Assembly: GCA_910579325.1 (NCBI GenBank)
Contig: CAJTTU010000030.1
Coordinates: 20,235-37,533, forward strand
Direction of reading: 5' to 3'
Source: an uncultured Lachnospiraceae bacterium
GTDB lineage: Bacteria > Bacillota > Clostridia > Lachnospirales > Lachnospiraceae
Length of the DNA stretch: 17,299 nt
The notes under the pieces were generated by a model. That model was not told the DNA's origin. It saw only the letters and a program-made list of their open reading frames with translations, and made no database searches. Below, in pieces: positions 14,287 through 17,299 of this stretch. Numbering within the stretch: the first letter of the stretch is position 1; each line of letters starts with the position of its first letter. Made by a program: the position numbers and the translations under genes.

Positions 14287-14766
14287 TTACTGTGTTACGC
14301 CAATCCTTTTTAACCAGTCGGCAAGCTGCCCTTTGGCTTCCCTTCCACCGTCCTCATAAATATTGATACTGTCAAGGATCTTTGCATCCTTACAGGCAGC
14401 CTGAATGTCAGCTACCGTGTGCCCAAGCCCGCCTCCGCCGTTGGTGCAGAACAGAGCAATCCGCTTGCCGGACATATCACTGCCTTCCAGAAAGGAAGCC
14501 ACGGGCGGAGCCACCGTATTGAACCAGTTCGGCGTTCCCAATAAAATCGTATCATAGGAAGCCAGATTCGCAGGCATTTCTGCCACAGGCGGACGATACC
14601 CGTCTCTGGTTTCCTTGCGGCCCTGACGCTCGGTGGTGTCATAATCCTCTGAATAGGGAGCGGCAGGTTTAATCTCAAATAAAGTCCCGCCAGTCAGCTC
14701 CTGAAGCTGTTTTGCAATCCCTTTTGTATGTCCTGTATAAGAGAAATAAGCAATCAATGTATTCAT
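14287..14766 (-). CDS. Flavodoxin (flavodoxin_4-like), cytoplasmic
   Basis: Small FMN-binding electron carrier or reductase of 159 aa. The phosphate loop is classical: AYFSYTGHTKGIA (residues 6-18, SxTGxT type). ILLGTPNWFNTVAPPVASFL and ALFCTNGGGGLGHTVADI correspond to the two isoalloxazine-contacting loops. There is no signal peptide, in contrast to the lipoprotein version at 9279-10058. AAGGAG lies about 7 nt before ATG 14766, and the gene starts 21 bp after the alcohol dehydrogenase stop, so the two are co-transcribed. It may feed electrons to the reductases of the island or itself reduce quinones. Confidence 0.93.
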   Translation of the reverse strand: MNTLIAYFSYTGHTKGIAKQLQELTGGTLFEIKPAAPYSEDYDTTERQGRKETRDGYRPPVAEMPANLASYDTILLGTPNWFNTVAPPVASFLEGSDMSGKRIALFCTNGGGGLGHTVADIQAACKDAKILDSINIYEDGGREAKGQLADWLKRIGVTQ

Positions 14767-14787
14767 GAAAAAAACTCCTTTTTGTTT

Positions 14788-15984
14788 TTAACGATATGAT
14801 TTATCAAATATACCTGCACAATCTGCGTCCGTCATCTCGCAGGGATTGGAAAGGAACAGGCCGCCCATTGTTTCCCGTGCGTTGACCGCCAGCGTCATAG
14901 ACTCCTCCGGGGTAAAACCGTAATCGCTCATTCTCAGATCATCCACGCCGCAGTCCTTTTGAAGCTGTACAAGAGCCGTAATAAAATCCTCCGGTTTATC
15001 TGCGTCCGGAATTCCCATCACCCGCGCCATCTTGACAAACTGCTCATCGCAGGCGTGTCTTTCAATGAAAAACTCCGCAAACGCCTTTGAAATCATAATA
15101 AGGCCAGCGCCGTGGGGTAGATTGTGATGGTAGGCGCTCATGGCGTGTTCCATGGAGTGCTGGGCGGTGGTATTGGTAAGCTGCATGGCAATACCGGCGA
15201 TTGTGCTGCCATAGGCCACCTGCTCACGGGCTTCCAGATCATTCCCATCCTTTACTGCACGGGGCAGATACTTTGCAATGCTTTCAATTGCAGAGAGCGC
15301 AATGGTTTCACTCAGGATATTCACGCCATTGGAGATCATAACCTCTGTATTATGGAACAATGCGTCAAATCCCTGATATGCCGTGTATTTTGCCGGAACG
15401 GTTTTCATCAGCTCCGGGTCAACAATGGCAAGGACGGGAACCAGTTCAGGATAGCCAAAACCAATCTTCTCGTTTGTATCAGGATTGGAAATCACGCCCC
15501 AGCAGTTGACCTCAGAACCTGTACCGGATGAAGTCGCAATGGTGACAATCGGAAGCCCGGGATTTACAAGGGGCTGCCCTTTTCCTGTGCCGCCATTCAC
15601 ATAATCCCACAGATCGCCGGGATTCGTTGCCATAGCGGAAACGGCAATTGCTGAATCCAATACTGCGCCGCCACCAAGTGCCACGATAAAATCACATCCA
15701 TTCTCCTTAGCGAAAACGGCTCCCTCCATCACAACGCTTTTCAGAGGATTTTCCATAATCTTGTCGAATACAGCCACCTCCACGCCAGCCTCTTGTAGCT
15801 GTGCCATTACCCGGTCAAAGGAGCCGTTGGCCTTTGTAGATTTCCCGTTGGAAATCAGCAGCAAAGCCTTCTTCCCAAGCGTGCCTTCCTTGCGTCTGGC
15901 TGCAATCTGCCCGCCAAGCTCATCCGGCTTTCCATTTCCGAAAATCAGATTTGTAGGGTTGTTGAAGTTAAAAGTCATGTTCAT
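14788..15984 (-). CDS. Iron-containing alcohol dehydrogenase
   Basis: Group III (Fe-dependent) alcohol dehydrogenase of 398 aa, interconverting aldehydes or ketones and alcohols with NAD(P)H; the fold is closest to butanol dehydrogenase/YqhD-like enzymes. The nucleotide-binding region has ALGGGAVLDSA (102-112) and TSSGTGSEVN (151-160). The metal ligands match those of FucO by position: D207 and H211 in GFDALFH, H276 in AQHSMEH and H291 in LPHGAG. I chose ATG 15984, which has AGGAGG 8 nt upstream, over the in-frame ATG at 16017. Its role here is probably aldehyde detoxification, possibly YqhD-like, given the neighbouring AKRs and efflux pump. Confidence 0.93.
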   Translation of the reverse strand: MNMTFNFNNPTNLIFGNGKPDELGGQIAARRKEGTLGKKALLLISNGKSTKANGSFDRVMAQLQEAGVEVAVFDKIMENPLKSVVMEGAVFAKENGCDFIVALGGGAVLDSAIAVSAMATNPGDLWDYVNGGTGKGQPLVNPGLPIVTIATSSGTGSEVNCWGVISNPDTNEKIGFGYPELVPVLAIVDPELMKTVPAKYTAYQGFDALFHNTEVMISNGVNILSETIALSAIESIAKYLPRAVKDGNDLEAREQVAYGSTIAGIAMQLTNTTAQHSMEHAMSAYHHNLPHGAGLIMISKAFAEFFIERHACDEQFVKMARVMGIPDADKPEDFITALVQLQKDCGVDDLRMSDYGFTPEESMTLAVNARETMGGLFLSNPCEMTDADCAGIFDKSYR

Positions 15985-16029
15985 GATAGATTCCTCCTGA
16001 TATTTTTTATAATTCATATTGAACGCTTT

Positions 16030-16257
16030 TTAATTTTGCATTTGATAAAGAAGATAATCCAGACTGTCAATTTGAGATTGACATACATGAAGGCTGTTTA
16101 ACAGATTCTTCCTATGTGTCTTTAACAGCCTGATCCGTCTGGGTGAATTATTTTCTCCATCACATTGCAAAAATTCCTGGATCAAGGTTTCATTGCACCC
16201 TGCGTCTTTTAAGTTCCGCAGCAGCATAAATTGTTCATCTAATCCGTTTTCCGGCAT
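16030..16257 (-). CDS. Small helical protein of unknown function heading the redox operon
   Basis: Protein of 75 aa with no signal peptide. The first half (GLDEQFMLLRNLKDAGCNETLIQEFLQ) and the second half (KTHRKNLLNSLHVCQSQIDSLDYLL) both look helical. The second resembles the dimerisation helix at the end of MerR-type regulators, but no DNA-binding domain is present. AAAGGAGG lies 8 nt before ATG 16257, which I prefer over the longer in-frame start at 16362 because that one would overlap the promoter. It is the first gene after the promoter at 16334-16362 and opposite the LysR gene. A small accessory or regulatory role is possible; the function is not recognised. Confidence 0.75.
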   Translation of the reverse strand: MPENGLDEQFMLLRNLKDAGCNETLIQEFLQCDGENNSPRRIRLLKTHRKNLLNSLHVCQSQIDSLDYLLYQMQN

Positions 16258-16333
16258 TCTGTTTTCCTCCTTTCCTCTGCTTCGCCCATGCTCTCTGTGC
16301 ATCATGGTATACCCGAAGGGTGCTTCTGTGCTT

Positions 16334-16362
16334 ATTGTAATCCGGCAATCTTCAAATAGCAA
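16334..16362 (-). promoter_or_regulatory. Promoter of the minus-strand redox operon
   Basis: Reading the minus strand, TTGCTA (16362-16357) is followed by a 17-bp spacer and TACAAT (16339-16334). It lies about 77 bp before the start of the 75-aa gene. The inverted repeat at 16369-16382 sits just upstream of this -35, where an activating LysR-type protein would bind. Confidence 0.65.
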
Positions 16363-16368
16363 ATATCA

Positions 16369-16382
16369 ATACTGTATAGTAT
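16369..16382. promoter_or_regulatory. Inverted repeat ATACT-N4-AGTAT, candidate LysR-type operator
   Basis: Perfect 5-bp arms around GTAT, lying between the two divergent promoters. It is 6 bp upstream of the -35 of the minus-strand operon and 12 bp before the -35 of the LysR gene. Dyads with T and A at the ends, in this position, are typical of LysR-type sites that activate the target and repress the regulator gene. Confidence 0.5.
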
Positions 16383-16394
16383 GAAATAGATTTA

Positions 16395-16423
16395 TTGCAT
16401 TTCACAAAACGATATGATATGAT
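16395..16423 (+). promoter_or_regulatory. Promoter of the LysR-type regulator gene
   Basis: TTGCAT (16395-16400), a 17-bp spacer and TATGAT (16418-16423). An overlapping second TATGAT lies at 16413-16418. The start codon is 33 bp further on, behind GGGAGG. Confidence 0.6.
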
Positions 16424-16456
16424 GAAAAGTAACATGGAACCAGGGAGGGCAATCTA

Positions 16457-17299
16457 TTGGAAATTCAGGTATTAAGAAATTTTCTTGCAGTTGCAAGGGA
16501 GGGAAATATCACAAATGCTGCAAACCACATCCATATCGCGCAGCCGAGCCTGTCACGACAGATTAAAAATTTGGAGGATGAGCTTGGTCAGAAACTTTTT
16601 ATACGCGGAAGTCACAGCGTTTCTCTCACACCAGAAGGTATGATCCTCCGTAAACGTGCGGAAGATGTGATTGCCATGATTGATAAGATTGAAGATGAAT
16701 TTTACACAATGGGAGAATCCATCAGTGGAGATATTCATATAGGCGGCGGCGAGACCTATGTTTTCCGTTATATTGTGGATATATTGAAAAATCTGCAAAA
16801 GGATTACCCAAACATTCACTACCATCTTTACAGCGGAAATGCAGCCGAAATTACAGAGCGCCTTGATAAAGGGCTTCTTGACTTCGGACTTTTGATGCAG
16901 CCTGCAGACATAACAAAATATAACTATATCAATCTTCCAGAAAAAGATATATGGGGAGTTGTTATGAGAAAGGACAGCCCGCTTGCAGAAAAGGATTCCA
17001 TTCTATGCGAAGATTTGATTGGCCATCCTCTGATCTGCTCCAGGCAATCCATTCAAAAAATAGAGGGTAACACATTTACTGATTGGTTTGGCGGAAAACT
17101 GGAACAGATGAATATTATTGCAACATTCAGCCTTGTTTATAATGCTGTGTTTATGGTTCAGCAGGGAATGGGATACATGGTGACAGTTGATAACCTTGCA
17201 AATATCACCGTCAATCCTGATCTTTGTTTTCGCCCTCTTTCGCCTGTAGTGGAGGCTGGTCTGGCTATCGTATGGAAAAAGTATCAAGTGTTTTCTGCG
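16457..17299 (+). CDS. LysR-family transcriptional regulator (3' end cut by window)
   Basis: DNA-binding regulator; 281 codons are present without a stop, and the usual family length is about 290-300 aa, so only the last residues are missing. The N-terminal winged HTH is clear: LRNFLAVAREGNITNAA, HIAQPSLSRQIKNLEDELG and LFIRGSHSVSLTPEG. A linker helix leads to the periplasmic-binding-like effector domain from about residue 92 (GDIHIGGGETYVFRYI, LLDFGLLMQP, GVVMRKDSPLAEKD, YMVTVDNLA). The start is TTG at 16457, with GGGAGG about 8 nt upstream. It is divergent from the redox operon with both promoters in a gap of about 200 bp, so it probably controls that operon. The inducer is unknown; an electrophile or the operon's substrate is likely. 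Confidence 0.93.
   Translation, partial: MEIQVLRNFLAVAREGNITNAANHIHIAQPSLSRQIKNLEDELGQKLFIRGSHSVSLTPEGMILRKRAEDVIAMIDKIEDEFYTMGESISGDIHIGGGETYVFRYIVDILKNLQKDYPNIHYHLYSGNAAEITERLDKGLLDFGLLMQPADITKYNYINLPEKDIWGVVMRKDSPLAEKDSILCEDLIGHPLICSRQSIQKIEGNTFTDWFGGKLEQMNIIATFSLVYNAVFMVQQGMGYMVTVDNLANITVNPDLCFRPLSPVVEAGLAIVWKKYQVFSA

Noticed and set aside
16258..16362. Longer 110-aa version of the small gene starting at 16362
   Set aside because: Its first 35 codons would overlap the operon promoter (-10 at 16334-16339), and the ATG at 16257 has a much better Shine-Dalgarno.

Overview
The window looks like chromosomal DNA of a gut-type Firmicute, most likely a Lachnospiraceae/Clostridia member. The basis is Shine-Dalgarno sites of the AGGAGG type before almost every gene, some TTG/GTG starts, family-level resemblance of the proteins, and moderate GC. 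The genus cannot be fixed from the sequence alone.

Region 1 (about 1-5,200, + strand) is a response regulator, a histidine kinase with almost no extracytoplasmic loop, an ABC ATPase and a 774-aa FtsX/MacB-type permease. The gap before the ATPase holds a CCTACA-N4-TGTAGG inverted repeat and a perfect 11-bp hairpin, so the two-component system probably controls the transporter. A hairpin terminator closes the unit. Region 2 (5,200-6,660, + strand) holds an Ogt-type DNA repair methyltransferase and a cytoplasmic VanXY-like D,D-peptidase with its own promoter and terminator and no other van gene nearby.

Region 3 (6,640-7,820) is a small divergent locus: an XRE-type regulator on the minus strand faces two small unrecognised + strand genes that overlap by 50 bp, with a clear sigma-A-like promoter and an inverted repeat just after its -10. 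Region 4 (about 7,790-8,550) carries decayed mobile-element genes on the minus strand: a large serine recombinase that appears to have lost most of its body, and a cysteine-rich VLP-type protein frameshifted at a pentamer repeat.

Region 5 (8,550-17,299) is a large redox island. Nine minus-strand genes run from a 75-aa protein through an iron-dependent alcohol dehydrogenase, a flavodoxin, a MATE exporter, an NfsA-like nitroreductase, two tandem aldo/keto reductases (the first with a lipoprotein signal), a flavodoxin-like lipoprotein and a DUF4405 membrane protein. A divergent LysR regulator, cut by the window edge, probably controls them; both promoters and a candidate operator can be read between the two. 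The cytoplasmic enzymes and pump look like a reductive detoxification set for quinones, nitro compounds or aldehydes. The most intriguing part is the distal end: two predicted cell-surface lipoproteins of normally cytosolic redox folds lie next to a membrane protein with two H-x13-H pairs, the spacing seen in di-heme cytochrome b. This suggests an extracytoplasmic redox module.
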